Source: Candidatus Altimarinota bacterium (GTDB lineage: Bacteria; Patescibacteriota; Gracilibacteria; BD1-5; UBA6164). From it: a stretch of DNA of 64,000 nt. The position numbers and the translations under genes are program-made. The notes below the pieces were generated by a model. That model ran no database searches, was not told where the DNA came from, and saw only the letters and a list, made by a program, of their open reading frames with translations. Of this stretch, positions 46,071-57,240 are shown piece after piece (position 1 is the first letter of the stretch; each line of letters starts with the position of its first letter). The stretch spans positions 148,492 through 212,491 of the forward strand of contig JAAXWG010000004.1 of the NCBI GenBank assembly GCA_013350285.1. Reading direction: 5' to 3'.

Positions 46071-47048
46071 TTATTTCATTTTCTCATACCTATAAAAATT
46101 CTCTTTTCCTGTCTGAATTTGAGCATTGCAAAGCACAAAATTCTTATCTCATTCTTTTCATTTTTTGCTTATTGGTCTTACTGATAATTCAAGATTATAA
46201 TTAATATGAAAATAATTTTTTATATATTCTCTTATATCTTTTTCTTTTGTTGGTAGAAGGATAAAAGGAGAATATTTGTCTTTATCAAGAGAAAAATAAA
46301 TTTTGTGATTTTCGTGGAGAACTACTTGTATATAAGCATTTTTTGTATTAAAGCTTTCTCATTTTTTCTTTTTTCCTTCTTCTTTTTTTCCTTTTGTCTT
46401 ATAAAAAAGACACTCTTTGAGTGGATAATTTTCCCAAGAAATTTGAGATTTATTATTGAGGGATACAAGTGAAGCAAAATCCATCATTGCTCCGTTTATA
46501 TCTCTTCCACTTATAATTGTTTTTAAAAATTGATTTTTTATTTCTTCTCGTTCTTTTTTACTCAAAGGATAAAATCTATCTCCATAATAATATCTTGCAA
46601 ATATTTTGAGGAGATTAGTATCAAAACTGAGAGTTTTTATATCAAAAGCAAAAGCTCGGATTGCTTCAGCTGTGTATTCTCAGATTCAAGGAAGTGTGCT
46701 AAGATTCTCTGTTTCTTTAGGAAAAAAGCCACCATATTTTTCAGTAATTATTTGAGCTGTTTTAAGCATATTTCTTGCCCTACTATAATAACCAAGCCCT
46801 TTGTAAAAAGGGAAAAAATCTTCATAACTTGTACCTGCAAGAGATTCTATAGTTGGGAATTTTTTCAAGAGATTTTCATAATACAAAATTCCTCTCTCTA
46901 CCTGAGTTTGTTGTAAAATGATTTCAGAAAGCCAAACATGATAAGCTCTTTCTTTTTCATCAAGATGAAAAAATTGTCTCCAAGGAAGGGAATGTCTTCA
47001 ATTTTCTTTGTACCATTCTATTATTGTAGCAAAAGGGAATTGTTTCAT
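46071..47048 (-). CDS. mutY: A/G-specific adenine glycosylase MutY lacking most Fe-S ligands
   Basis: The 325-residue protein has the MutY core: RHSLPWRQFFHLDEKERAY, VWLSEIILQQTQVERG (catalytic Glu), the helix-hairpin-helix GLGYYSRA and LPGIGEYTAEAI, and the catalytic Asp in LSFDTNLLKIFAR. It removes adenine opposite 8-oxoguanine. The usual CxxxxxxCxxCxxxxxC cluster after AMMD is replaced: AMMDFASLVSLNNKSQISW then ENYPLKEC keeps only one cysteine. So the [4Fe-4S] cluster is probably absent, as in some other cluster-free MutY proteins. The C-terminal 8-oxoG recognition domain is short but present. Confidence 0.88.
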
Positions 47049-47173
47049 AATTGTCTTTAAATATATATTTGTAATTATAATTTTTTATTGGGTTTTTCAA
47101 AGAAAATAATTTTTTGACAAAAATATATTTAAGTTTATTATAAATTGATATTACTGAATAATTAATAAAAAAT

Positions 47174-47350
47174 ATGACTTTTTGAGTACCAAAAGAAATT
47201 CCAAAATTAAGAGAAGTATTAACACAATCTTTTAAAGAATGTGTATTGAAAATCATAGAAAAGATAAAAAATGAAGTAAATAAATTAAATTATGTTGCTT
47301 GAGAAACATACAGTTCTTATTTATGATGATGAGAAGAAGGTAGAAAATAA
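47174..47350 (+). CDS. Small hypothetical protein
   Basis: The 58-residue frame starts MTFGVPKEIPKLREVL and ends in a Gly-rich segment (three consecutive UGA glycines before EEGRK). It is basic and probably helical in the middle. It is followed 27 bases later by an ORF that also starts MSFG, so the two may be related. No function can be assigned. Confidence 0.4.
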
Positions 47351-47377
47351 ATAAAAATTAGTTATTAAGTAAAAATA

Positions 47378-47910
47378 ATGTCTTTTTGATTATTTGAAAT
47401 ATCATGAATTTCTAAAGAATATTTAGAGAAAAATATTCCTTGAGGAAAAGTTTTAAATACGGTTTTAGAAGTAAAAAAATCCTTGATTCTCTTATGGTTT
47501 CTGATAAGCAGAAAAAAAGATATATAATTTCTCAAAGAGTAAAAATTATTGTTGAATTTTTGATAAATTATTTAGAAGATACAGTTATTTTTATTTATCA
47601 TTGAATTAATCTTTGATATGAAGAATTTGATGAGTTTAAGGAGAAAAATATTATAGACTTAAAAGAAAAAGAACTTTTATCAAAAATAAAAAAAGATATA
47701 TCTAAGGCTTATAAATTTTTTGAAAAATTAATATTACTAGATGAGGAAGAAATTATTTCCTATTTACTTTGGATTCCAACGGACAATTTGAAAAATATAA
47801 TTATTTGTATAGATTTTTTTATGGAAAAAGAAGAAAAAAAATATGAAAATTTAAAAATTACTATAAATCAGGTTATAGAAATGAGAAAAAGTAAACTTTC
47901 TCTAAAATAA
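47378..47910 (+). pseudogene. Hypothetical helical protein split by a frameshift at an A7 run
   Basis: Starting MSFGLFEISGISKEYLEKN, the frame runs to a TAA at 47525-47527. A second frame covers 47480-47910 with DSLMVSDKQKKRYIISQ, then RVKIIVEFLINYLED, FEKLILLDEEEIISY and ends RKSKLSLK. The two join if one A is added (or a -1 slip occurs) at GTAAAAAAATCC, about 47471-47482, giving roughly 177 residues. Both halves have similar composition and helical character. It can be a sequencing error, a real mutation, or programmed slippage. Family unknown. Confidence 0.5.
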
Positions 47911-47971
47911 TTTTTTGAAAGATATAAAATTTTGTTATACTTATATTCACAATATCTGTAAACCTAAAATT

Positions 47972-49555
47972 ATGAATAAAGTCCTAAAATATATAAAATT
48001 AACTTTAATTATATTTTCTCTTTCTGCTCTTATTGTCTTTTTTTTCGCAAAAGAAACTTATAAAGATTTCTGAAAGATAGCTTGGTATCTCCTTATAATC
48101 GTTATGCTTGTGAGACCACTAAGTGATATTTTTACAAAATGTAAAATACTAAATTTTATTTTAAAAATAAGAAGAGAGCTTTGAATATTATCAGCTGTTT
48201 TTTGAATTGCTCATACTATAGGAGCATTTATCCTTTATATGGAAAGGATTCAATACACAAAAAATTATCTTGAAATTATGTTTGAACCATATATGTGGAC
48301 TTATGATAAATTATTATTTTGAATGCTTGCTTTTCTTGTATCTATACCTCTTCTTATTACTTCAAACTGACTTTTTACTTCTCTTCTTGGGAAATATTGG
48401 AAAACTCTTCAAAGACTTTCTTATTTTATGTTTACCTTTGTGGCACTTCATATTTACTTTCTAAAAGGGAAAATATCAGCCTTATTTATTCTTGGGGCTT
48501 GGATAATTGTTTACATATTTGCATTTGTAAAAAAGAAATTTTTTATCAAAAAAGCTTTACCAAAGTGAGCAAGATGGATTTGTAATGTTTGTGGGTATAT
48601 TTATGATGAAACTGTTTGAGATTCCGATTCTGAAATCTTGCCGTGAACAAAATTTGAAGATATTCCTGATACTTGGAAATGTCCTATTTGTGGAGTAACA
48701 AAAAAAGATTTTACACTCTTAAAAGAAGAAATCAAATCAGCTTGACCAAAATGGCTTTGTGTTCCGTGTGGGTATATTTATGATGAAATTGTTTGAGATC
48801 CTGATTCTGGAGTCTTGCCGTGAACAAAATTTGAAGATATTCCCGATACTTGGGTTTGTCCTATTTGCGGAGTACGAAAAAAGAATTTTATCCTTTTGAA
48901 ATGAGAAATAGTAAAAAATGAATGAGAAATCGTTTCTTTAGAATATTTAACAACAGATGTAATAGAATTAAAACTTGATATAAAAAAAGAACTTGAATAT
49001 ACAAGTGGGCAATTTTTAACTTTTGCATTAAATGATGAAAATGGGGATTTTAATAGAAGTTATTCTATTGCAGACAAAACTTGAAATATCCTTACTTTTC
49101 TTATCAAATTAAAATCAGATGGAAAGGCTGGAATTTTACTCAGAACAAAAAAAGTTTGAGATAAAATAGTCTATACAAATATATCATGAGATTTTAAACT
49201 TAAAAATACAAGCAATCCAAAAGTATTTATAGCAACAGGGACAGGACTTGCTCCTATTTATTCAATGTTAACAAATACTCCTGAAAAAATAAGTAAAAAA
49301 CTGTACTTTGGAGTAGCAAATTTATCAGATATGTTTTATGGAGAAAAGCTTAAAAATATTCAAAATCTTGAGCTTAATCTTTATCTTTCAAGAGAACAAG
49401 TTGAAGGATATAATTTCTGAAGAATTAATCTAGAAAATAAAGAATTTGATACAAATACAGAATTTTATATATGTGGAAATCCTTGAGTTGTAACTACTAC
49501 AAAAGAATTACTCGGTAGCAAAGGATTTACTCAAGTGTATAGTGAAGAGTTTTAG
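47972..49555 (+). CDS. Ferric-reductase-like membrane domain fused to two rubredoxins and a flavin/NAD(P)H reductase
   Basis: The 527-residue protein has three parts. Residues 1-195 hold about six membrane segments of the ferric-reductase/MsrQ type, with KIRRELGILSAVFGIAHTIG and [12 protein letters not shown] giving the candidate haem histidines. Residues 200-310 are two nearly identical rubredoxins: [12 protein letters not shown] to WKCPICGV and [12 protein letters not shown] to WVCPICGV, each with the four iron cysteines. Residues 315-527 resemble ferredoxin-NADP reductase: [11 protein letters not shown] (FAD), [15 protein letters not shown] and FYICGNPGVV (NAD(P)). The layout suggests one polypeptide that carries electrons from NAD(P)H through FAD and rubredoxin iron to membrane haem. 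Acceptor unknown. Confidence 0.85.
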
Positions 49556-49586
49556 GAAAGTTTTATAATAAGCAAGATATTAAAAA

Positions 49587-49615
49587 AATAGGTAGTAAAA
49601 AATTTACTGCCTATT
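49587..49615 (+). terminator. Hairpin terminator after the redox fusion gene
   Basis: AATAGGTAGTAAA and TTTACTGCCTATT pair along 13 positions with one G-U wobble and a short AAA loop, followed by T-rich sequence. It lies 32 bases after the TAG of the redox fusion. Confidence 0.75.
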
Positions 49616-49757
49616 TCGTAATATTTTTTATTTCTCTTAATTTTTGTATTGAGTTGTAAAGACTTGCATTTTAAAATAAATTATTTATAAAAAACTTTAC
49701 TTTATTTTTATTATACTTATAATGAAAAATAATTTATTAAAAATTTAGTATTTAAAA

Positions 49758-51542
49758 ATGACTACAAATAAAATAAGTAAGTGAGAAAAATTAAGTGAAC
49801 TTCCTAAGGAATTATCTCATAATATAAAGACTGATTTAAGAACTAAATTTGCTGATTTATTAGCAGAATGAATAGAGGCTCGTTTGGATGTAGTATTAGT
49901 CTGAGATAATGAATCAGCGAAAGCTTATGCTGAATTTAAACAAAGAATAGCTAAAGTATTATGAGTAGAAGTTGTGATTCATCATTTACATGAGTGAGTC
50001 CCAGAGGATGAAGTGAGAAAAAAAATAATAAAACTTAATAATGATCAAAAAGTTCATGGAATACTTATAGAAAGTCCTGTTTCAGAAGGGATTGACTATG
50101 ATAAGTTAATGAATTTAATCCATCCTTCTAAGGATGTTGATGGACTTACAGAAACAAATCTATGAAAGATACTTTCAATGAAAGGTGAAGCTGAAGGAAA
50201 AGAATGTAATCTAGTTAAAAGTGATTGAATTGTACCAGCGACACCACAGGCTTGTATCACTATTTTACAAGAGTTAATCAAGAGAGGAGTAGTTGAAAAA
50301 ATAGAGTGATTAGAAATTGTAATGGTTTGATATGGAAAAACAGTAGGAGGTACTCTTGCACCTATTTTGAGTAAGATGTGAGCGACAGTTACCGTTTGTA
50401 ATAGGCATACTAAAGACTTAGAAGAGAAATTTCAAAAAGCTGATGTAGTAATTACAGCAACTGGAGTAAGAGGATTAATTAAGCCAGAGATGGTGAATAA
50501 AAATACAGTGATAATAGATGCATGAATTAGTGTTGATGAATGAGGAAAAATATTTTGAGATGTGAGTAAAGATGCAAGTGAAATTGCAAAATATGTAAGT
50601 TCTGTTCCTTGAGGAGTTGGCACAGTAACAACAGCTATAATTTTCAAAAATTTATTGAAATGAATTATGATGCAAAAAGAAGAAGATTTTTTTGAACTTT
50701 CATTAGATGATTCTATCTCTCGTGCAAGATGACCAAATATGCCTTGATGATGATGAATAGCTACTCTATCAGCAATAAATGCGATTTCTATGATATCTAT
50801 GGTATATTTTTTGACAAAAGGAATAGAAAAAACAGAATATGAACCTCAAGTTGATGAAATTATCTCCAAACTTAAGGAACTGTATAAAGCTGATATACAA
50901 TCTTTTAATGCCTATCTCAGGGCTTTACGACTTCCAAAAGACTGAGAAAAAGAAAAGGAATTTAGATCTCAAGAAATACAAGAGGCACTAAAAAAATGTT
51001 CTTTAGTACCGATAGAAGTTGCAAAAATATGTTTAGAAATTATAAATATATGAAAAGAATGTTACAAAGTAGGAAATAAAAATGTTTTGACAGATGTAAG
51101 AGTTGGACACTATCTTGCAGTAGCTTCAGCTATGTCTGCTTTAGAGCCACTAGAAATGAATACAAAATCAATAAAAGATAAAGATTTTGTAAAAAAAGTA
51201 ATGGATCAAAAAAAGGAAATCATAGAGGAAATAGCAAAATTTTTAAAAGAACTAACAAGTTCTCAATCAAATATAGCTCAAGAATTGCATAGTATTATGC
51301 AAGAATTAGATAGCCATAATGATTCTAATGTTTGAGAGATTTTAATAAAAATGCTTGAGAATTTTAATGCTTTACATACTCAAGTTTCAAAAGAATTTAG
51401 TAGTTCAGCTTCTCGTTGAATAATTGCCACAACTAATTTTATAGATAGTGTTAGTGTTACTGCTATTAATTGAATAGATAATATTTTAAAGATATATATT
51501 GCTTGAATAGTAAGACTTACTAATCTTTTAGGAAAGAAATAG
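49758..51542 (+). CDS. FolD-like dehydrogenase fused to a FchA-type cyclodeaminase/cyclohydrolase
   Basis: Residues 1-305 of this 594-residue protein follow FolD: EARLDVVLVGDNESAKAYAE with the lysine in AEFKQRIAKVLGV, SKDVDGLTETN, VPATPQACITIL, VMVGYGKTVGGTLAP and VSSVPGGVGTVTTA. Several FolD cyclohydrolase residues differ (ESPVSEG instead of QLPLP). Residues 315-594 are the FTCD_C/FchA domain: ARGPNMPGGGGIATLSAIN, NAYLRALRLPKDGEKEKEF, VPIEVAKICLEI and NKNVLTDVRVG. The fused FchA could supply the methenyl-THF cyclohydrolase step. Together they would make 10-formyl-THF for PurN. A FolD-like gene follows 23 bases later. Confidence 0.85.
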
Positions 51543-51565
51543 ATATTATAATTATATTGGGACTT

Positions 51566-52492
51566 ATGTATTTACTTGATGGGAATTCTTCTGCTTGAAA
51601 TATATTAAAAGATATAGGATCTTTAAGAACTTTTCCTCATGAAGTAGAGAGAGGGATTTTTGTAAAATCAATTAATTTATCTATTTTAGAGGCACTAAAT
51701 ACTTCCACACAAGAAGCAGAGCTTGGATTATTTCAATTTTGAGATGATTTTAGATCTTCTATATCTTCTAGGCAAAAAGTTAAGTATTGTCTTAATAATT
51801 GAATAAAGGTATTTTTTAGACACTTATCTAATGATGAAGATGATGTAGAACAAGGTTTATCTTGTATTGATAATATTGCTAAGCAATGAGGAAAGATAAT
51901 TGTTCAACTTCCAGTGGATAATGATAAGATTAAAAAAAGAATTCAAGGCTTTTCATGAGTAGAAGATATAGATAATTTAAAATGAGATATAGATAGATAT
52001 TGATGTACTCAGTCAGCTATAATTTGACTATGTAATTATATAATAAATAACTCAAATATTAATAATGTAGTCGTAGTTTGACATAAATGATTTGTTTGAA
52101 AGTGAGTATATGAATGACTTCAAAAAATTTTTCCTAATATAAAAGTATTTTGATTAGATAAAAAAGAAAGTACTTATAAAGAAGAGGAATATGAAATAAT
52201 ATCTCAAGCAGATTTAATTGTTAGTACAGCTTCAGAAATAATTAATTTACCTAGAATATTAAAAAGTTGAGTATCAATAGTTGATTGTTGATTAATAAGG
52301 TGAGAAAAATGAATAAAAGGAAGTGTTAATATAGATATTTTTTCTACTAAATGTAATTTTATAACTCCTGTTCCTTGATGATTATGACCACTTGAAATGG
52401 TATATTTAGTTTCAAAAGTTAAAAATATCACACTTGCTAAAATGAATGATTTATTAATAAAAAATATAGCTTTTAATAAGGAAAAGGTATAG
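51566..52492 (+). CDS. Divergent FolD-like protein
   Basis: The 308-residue protein has the second (NADP-binding) half of FolD: NNVVVVGHKGFVGKGVYEGL, ADLIVSTASEIIN, SIVDCGLIRGEKG and NFITPVPGGLGPLEMVYLV. The N-terminal half keeps only traces (GGKIIVQLPVDND resembles the QLPLP loop, DIDNLKGDIDRYGCTQSAI the DVDG-PxTP region). The catalytic Tyr-Lys pair cannot be identified. It lies directly after the FolD-FchA gene and before convergent purA, so a role in folate one-carbon supply or its regulation is likely, but activity is unproven. Confidence 0.75.
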
Positions 52493-52567
52493 CTTAACTT
52501 TATTATTATATATTTATTTTAATAATTGAGGATATAAAAAAATCAATCTATACAATTTAAAATTATA

Positions 52568-54340
52568 TTAAGAAGCTTTTCTAAGAGGAACTCATGTTCT
52601 TAAATCTAAATCTTCTCTTTTAGGTCATGTTCAAACAAGATATTCTCTTTTTTTATCTTTTCTAAATATAGCAGCAAGATAGAGTCGTAAAAGTGTTTCT
52701 TTTTTCTCTTCAAGAGTCGTTCCTTCTATTTTGATTATTTTTAAATCCTCTTTTGTAATATCATATCAAAATTCCTGTTCTGATTTTTCAGGATAATTTC
52801 TTAATAGATTATCAGGAGTAATAAGGTTTTCTTGATCGTGTATTCACACTTTTTTCTCCACTTTCTCTCATACAATATTATTTACTCTATTAATATATCA
52901 TTTTACCACTTCTAGTATTCATTCACTTATTTTCAGAGAATCTTCTAGTGCATCCATTCTATTAAAAACAGGAACTATTTTCGATTCATCATCTATTCCT
53001 TTTATATTAAGCTGAGCTCATCTTGCCATCTCAACGATAGAGCGCTTAAAGATATCTCTCCATCTTCAAGTTGATACTCATTTTTCACTATATTTTTCTC
53101 TAAAATTGTTAAGTTCTTCAGTTGTATCTTCTTTCAAGAATCAAGGTCTTTCTCAAACACTACTAGGAGGGTCTTTATGTATAAGAAATATGTTTCCAAT
53201 TTTTTTAACAGTAAGTCATGTAATATCCATAAAACTTTGTAAACTTGGGTTTGAGGCAGTTCAGTAGATACTGTTTCAAGATCAAATCATTGATGATTGA
53301 GCTCATTCTCATACTATTTTATTTCCTTCTTTATGAAGTTTTTTGATATAATTTTTTTCATCTTGTATTATTTCTAATTTTCCATCATTTATATATTTTA
53401 TAATTTTTTCTCTTTCCTTCTCTGCTTCTATTATAAGTTCATCAGCAGTAATATATGGAAATAAATGCTTATATGATAACCATAAGGCTTGAATAGATTT
53501 ATAATAAAGTTCAGAATTATAAAGAAGATCATTGAGTGTAAAATGATATCTTAAATCTTCTGATGCATATGTTCTACTAATACCACTTCCTGTTGATCAT
53601 ATTTTTCTAAGTCAAACAGCTTTTCTCACTAATTCATCATGAGCATCAAGTAATACATTATGTATTCAAATAACTTTCGTTTCACCACTAATTTTAATAT
53701 TAGATTTTTTGATATCTATTCCACCTCGTTCAAGCTTTTCAATTTCTGGAATAAGACCAACTCTCAATTTTTCTCAATCTTTTATTTTTAAAATTTCTTC
53801 TAGACGATGATTACATACAACTGTTTTTTCTCAGTTTCTACCATTAATTATTTCAAACTTATCTAGATCTACTTTATTTAAGTCTATTCAAAGAACACAA
53901 CCACTTGTTATTATGTTTATTTTTCATTCACTTACTACTCAAGAAGGAAGTATATGAAGGTCATATTCTTTATCTCATACTTTTACTGTATGTCCTGCAT
54001 TATGTCACCCATTAAATCTTATTACTACATCAGATATTTGTACAAGAAAGTCTGTTATTTTTCATTTACCTTCATCTCCCCACTGGTTTCAAAGTACAAG
54101 AGATATTCAATATAACATATGTCTCTTATAAAATCTAGTTTTCTTAAATTTTTCTAAGATTTTATTATATTCTTTATTTTCTCAAGTCTCTTTATTTTCT
54201 CATCCTAGCTTTTTAAATCCTAAAATATTCATTATTTTCTTAGGAAAATTATTTTTATCTCCTTTTTCCCATAAACATTCTAATCTAGCTTCTCCATAAT
54301 GGTTTTGAGTATTATAATCCCTAAAACATCTTTTAAACAT
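52568..54340 (-). CDS. purA: Adenylosuccinate synthetase PurA with N-terminal extension
   Basis: PurA joins IMP and aspartate with GTP. Motifs are VLGNQWGDEGKGKITDF (GTP loop with catalytic Asp), FNGGHNAGHTV (catalytic His), ILPSGVVSEGK, RKIGSTGSGISRTYASE, KIVGEGAQSSMI, GTASNPSLQSF, GVSTGRWRDIF and PVFNRMDALED. The frame gives 590 residues against about 430 in the family. About 74 residues precede the core; an in-frame ATG at 54116-54118 (MLYGISLVLGNQW) may be the true start. The other excess is in helical inserts such as WLSYKHLFPYITADEL and in the C-terminus. It ends convergently with the FolD-like gene. Confidence 0.93.
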
Positions 54341-54456
54341 TAGTATATATTATTATAAAGTCAAATAATCACAATTATTATTTATAATAATTTTTATAAT
54401 TAAGTCAAAAAATAGTTATAAAAAAAATAGAAAAAAATAAGAATTACAAAAAACTT

Positions 54457-55689
54457 TTAAAAATTATCCTTTTCGTATTTTTCCCAGAGATAAATACTTA
54501 TAAAAAGAAGTAAAACCCCTATTCATTCACTTATAAGTCAGATTCTCAAAATAGCTTCATTATCAAAAAGCTTGAAATTTGCAAAAAAGAGAAGCACCAA
54601 AAGAGCAATTATTCTTCCTATCCATAAAATGCTTTCTCTCAGTATCATAGCAGGATAAAAATCATTATTATCTGTCTTGATATTATCCATAAGTGAGAGA
54701 TCATATACATGCTCACTTACTCTACGAAGAGGAGCAATAAAAAGAAAAACAATAGAAAAAATGAGAAAATTTACAAAACTAAATCATATTCCAAAACTTA
54801 TAAAATTGAGGGAAACAAGTAGACAAATAATAAAAAAATATTGAAGTCTTGTTTCTTCTTGTCTTTTATGAGAAAGATGAATAATAAAATAAGTAGAAAA
54901 AAGAACCAATATTCATTGAAACAAACCTATATTAACTTCATTTTTTAGTAAAACCAAGTTTATAATAGGCATAACTGCAGTATTGAGAGCGAGTAAAAAT
55001 CATCCTATCAAAAAATAAATATGCCCATATTTGTACTTTTTTAAGTTGAAGAAATTTTTGAGATCTCCTTTTTCTATTTTTTGAGGAATATAGCTTTCTA
55101 TTTTATTGATAAAAAGAAAAGAGCAAAGATAAACAAGAGGAAGGATAAGAAAAAGAATAATATATCCATCAAAATCAAATTTTTTTCCTAGTAAAAAAAC
55201 AAAACTTACAAAAAAAGGAATAATCATTGCAATAATATTTTTTCCAGCAGAGATAGAAGAAGAATAAAAATCTCTATTTTTATTATTGATATTTTTTAAT
55301 TCTTGAGTATGCACTGCATTCCAAAAAGCTCCATTTCAAAAAGCAAAAATTATTCAGAATATATATCCTCCTATCAAGCTTCATCTTGAGCTAAGAAGCT
55401 CTACAAAAGCAAGAATAAATAAGACATAAGAGATATAATACATATTTTTGATATTTTTATTTTCTCTACTCATTATCCATCATAAAAAAGAAAAACCGAG
55501 AAATGTAGAACTAAAAAAAAGAAGATTATAGATGATAGTATTTAAAAAAGAATTATTTATTTTGAAGATATAGATATTTACAAAAGTAGTTGAAATAAGC
55601 TCTCCCACTCCATAAATCCACATCAAGTAGACCATTGCTTTGTTTGATTCGGGAAGCTTATTAAAATGAGAAAAAAATATTTTTAGCAT
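54457..55689 (-). CDS. MFS-type transporter, paralogue of 17786-19036
   Basis: The 410-residue protein has about twelve membrane segments. Shared landmarks with the other copy are YLMWIYGVGE, HTQELKNINNKNRDFYSSS followed by ISAGKN, LFQGILVLFS and RRVSEHVYDLSLMDN. Start: the ATG at 55687-55689 gives an N-terminus that lines up with the paralogue; an upstream ATG at 55744-55746 would add 19 mostly hydrophobic residues. Substrate unknown. Divergent from the zinc operon with only 133 bases between, which leaves room for shared control. Confidence 0.78.
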
Positions 55690-55763
55690 ATTTTCTAAAA
55701 AAAATAATATTTTCACCTTATTGTAGAGAAAAGGAAAATAAATCAAGGAGATTGATTTTTTTC

Positions 55764-55790
55764 TTGACTCATCTCAAAAAAGTATATAAT
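55764..55790 (+). promoter_or_regulatory. Candidate promoter of the zinc-uptake operon
   Basis: TTGACT (55764-55769) and TATAAT (55785-55790) lie upstream of the Fur-family gene. The hexamers are good but the 15-base spacer is short, which would suit a regulated promoter. Confidence 0.45.
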
Positions 55791-55806
55791 CAATCTTACT
55801 ATTGAT
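55789..55806 (+). promoter_or_regulatory. Dyad, candidate Zur operator
   Basis: ATCAAT-CTTACT-ATTGAT is a perfect inverted repeat that overlaps the end of the -10 hexamer and precedes the Fur-family ATG by 17 bases. Its position fits autorepression by the encoded regulator. The sequence does not closely match a Zur box that I know. Confidence 0.4.
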
Positions 55807-55822
55807 ACTTAATCTCAATAAT

Positions 55823-56227
55823 ATGAAAATTGAAACTTTTTTAAAGCAAAATAATAATAGGATAACTCATGAAAGGATAGCTATTTTTGAGTTTTTACAG
55901 ACAAAACATATTTTTACTTACAATGATATAATTTTTCATTTTCAAGATATTGGGAGAGCTTCTGTTTTTAGGACTCTTAATTTATTTTTGGAATTGTGAG
56001 TTATCAGAAAAGTAGATATAGGGCAAAAAACTATGACTTATGAACTCAATAATGAAGCTCATCATCATGAACATATGAAGTGTAATAGTTGTGGTTCGGT
56101 AATAAATTTTCCTTCGGCATCTATTTGTGAACAAATATTTAAGGAAGCCGAAAAAATGGGATTTGAGATAAAATCTCACAGCATTGGAATTCTTGGAGTA
56201 TGTAAAGAGTGTTGAGTAAATCACTAA
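55823..56227 (+). CDS. zur: Fur-family metal regulator, probably Zur
   Basis: The 134-residue protein has the Fur winged helix (NRITHERIAIFEFLQTKHIF, GRASVFRTLNLFLELGVI), the metal-binding loop NNEAHHHEHMKCNSCGSV with histidines and the first CxxC pair, and the second pair GVCKECG. It heads the znuABC genes, so zinc sensing is the likely role. The start is the ATG at 55823; an in-frame TTG lies 21 bases upstream. Confidence 0.88.
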
Positions 56228-56253
56228 AATATTTTATTTAATAATTAAAAAAT

Positions 56254-57240
56254 ATGAAAAATAAGTTAATGATAGGAATAATATGAGCCTTACTTTTTAT
56301 TGTTGGAGCTATTTTAATAGCAGGATATATAAAGTTTAATATAAAAAATGATGATATATATATACAAACAAGTTCCTGAAATGGAGTAAAATATAATGAT
56401 ATAATCAAAATTCAAACTTCTATTATTCCACTTGCATCTCTTACAAATTATATTGGTGGAGATTTTGTAGAAGTCAAGTCTATCGTTCCTGCCTGAGTAA
56501 GTCCTCATGGATTTGATATCAAACCAGAACAAATGATAGAGCTACAAAAAGCTGATGTAGTGATTTATTTAGATCTTGAGCATATAGATTGATTTTTAAA
56601 CAAAGCATTGGAAAATAAAGATAAACTCATCGTTTCAGAAGGAATACAACTTATACAATGAGACTCTCACGAACATGAAGAGGAAGAGAATCATAACGAA
56701 GAAGAACATCATGAGGAAGAAACTCATTCTCTTGATCCACATATTTGGACAAGCTCTATAAATGCTCTTGTTATGGCAGAAAAAATTACAAAAAAATTGA
56801 GTGAATTACATCCAGAAAATAAAACTTATTTTGAAAATAATTTAGTCTCTTTAAGAGAAGAATTAAAAACAATAAAAGATGATTTCGTTGCTACTACTCA
56901 ATGAAAAAAAGTAAAAGAATTTATTATTTTTCATGATGCTTATAATTATTTATTTGATGAACTATCAATAGATATGACTAAAAAATTGGTCTTCCAAAAA
57001 ACGGTTTTATCTGATCCAAATAGTGCTGAAATGAAAGAATTGATAGATGCAATCAAAGTGCATAAAATAAAATTTGCTTTTAAAGAACCTCAATTTAATG
57101 ATTCCAATTTACAAAAACTTGCTTCTGAATACAACTTAACAATTGATATTTTGAATCCTCTTGGGACAGATAGTTCAAAAAACGGCTACATACAAAACTA
57201 CAAAGACAATCTCCTAAAATTACAAAAAATATATGAGTAA
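56254..57240 (+). CDS. znuA: Zinc ABC transporter substrate-binding protein
   Basis: The 328-residue protein has an N-terminal membrane anchor (LMIGIIGALLFIVGAILIAGY), then the cluster-A1 binding fold: IIPLASLTNYIGGD, VPAGVSPHGFDIKPEQM (first ligand His), a His/Glu-rich loop (HEHEEEENHNEEEHH) at about residues 150-170, LDPHIWTS (second His) and IIFHDAYNYL (third His), and a final Asp/Glu region. The His-rich loop is typical of ZnuA. It captures zinc outside and delivers it to ZnuB. The next gene overlaps by eight bases. Confidence 0.92.
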
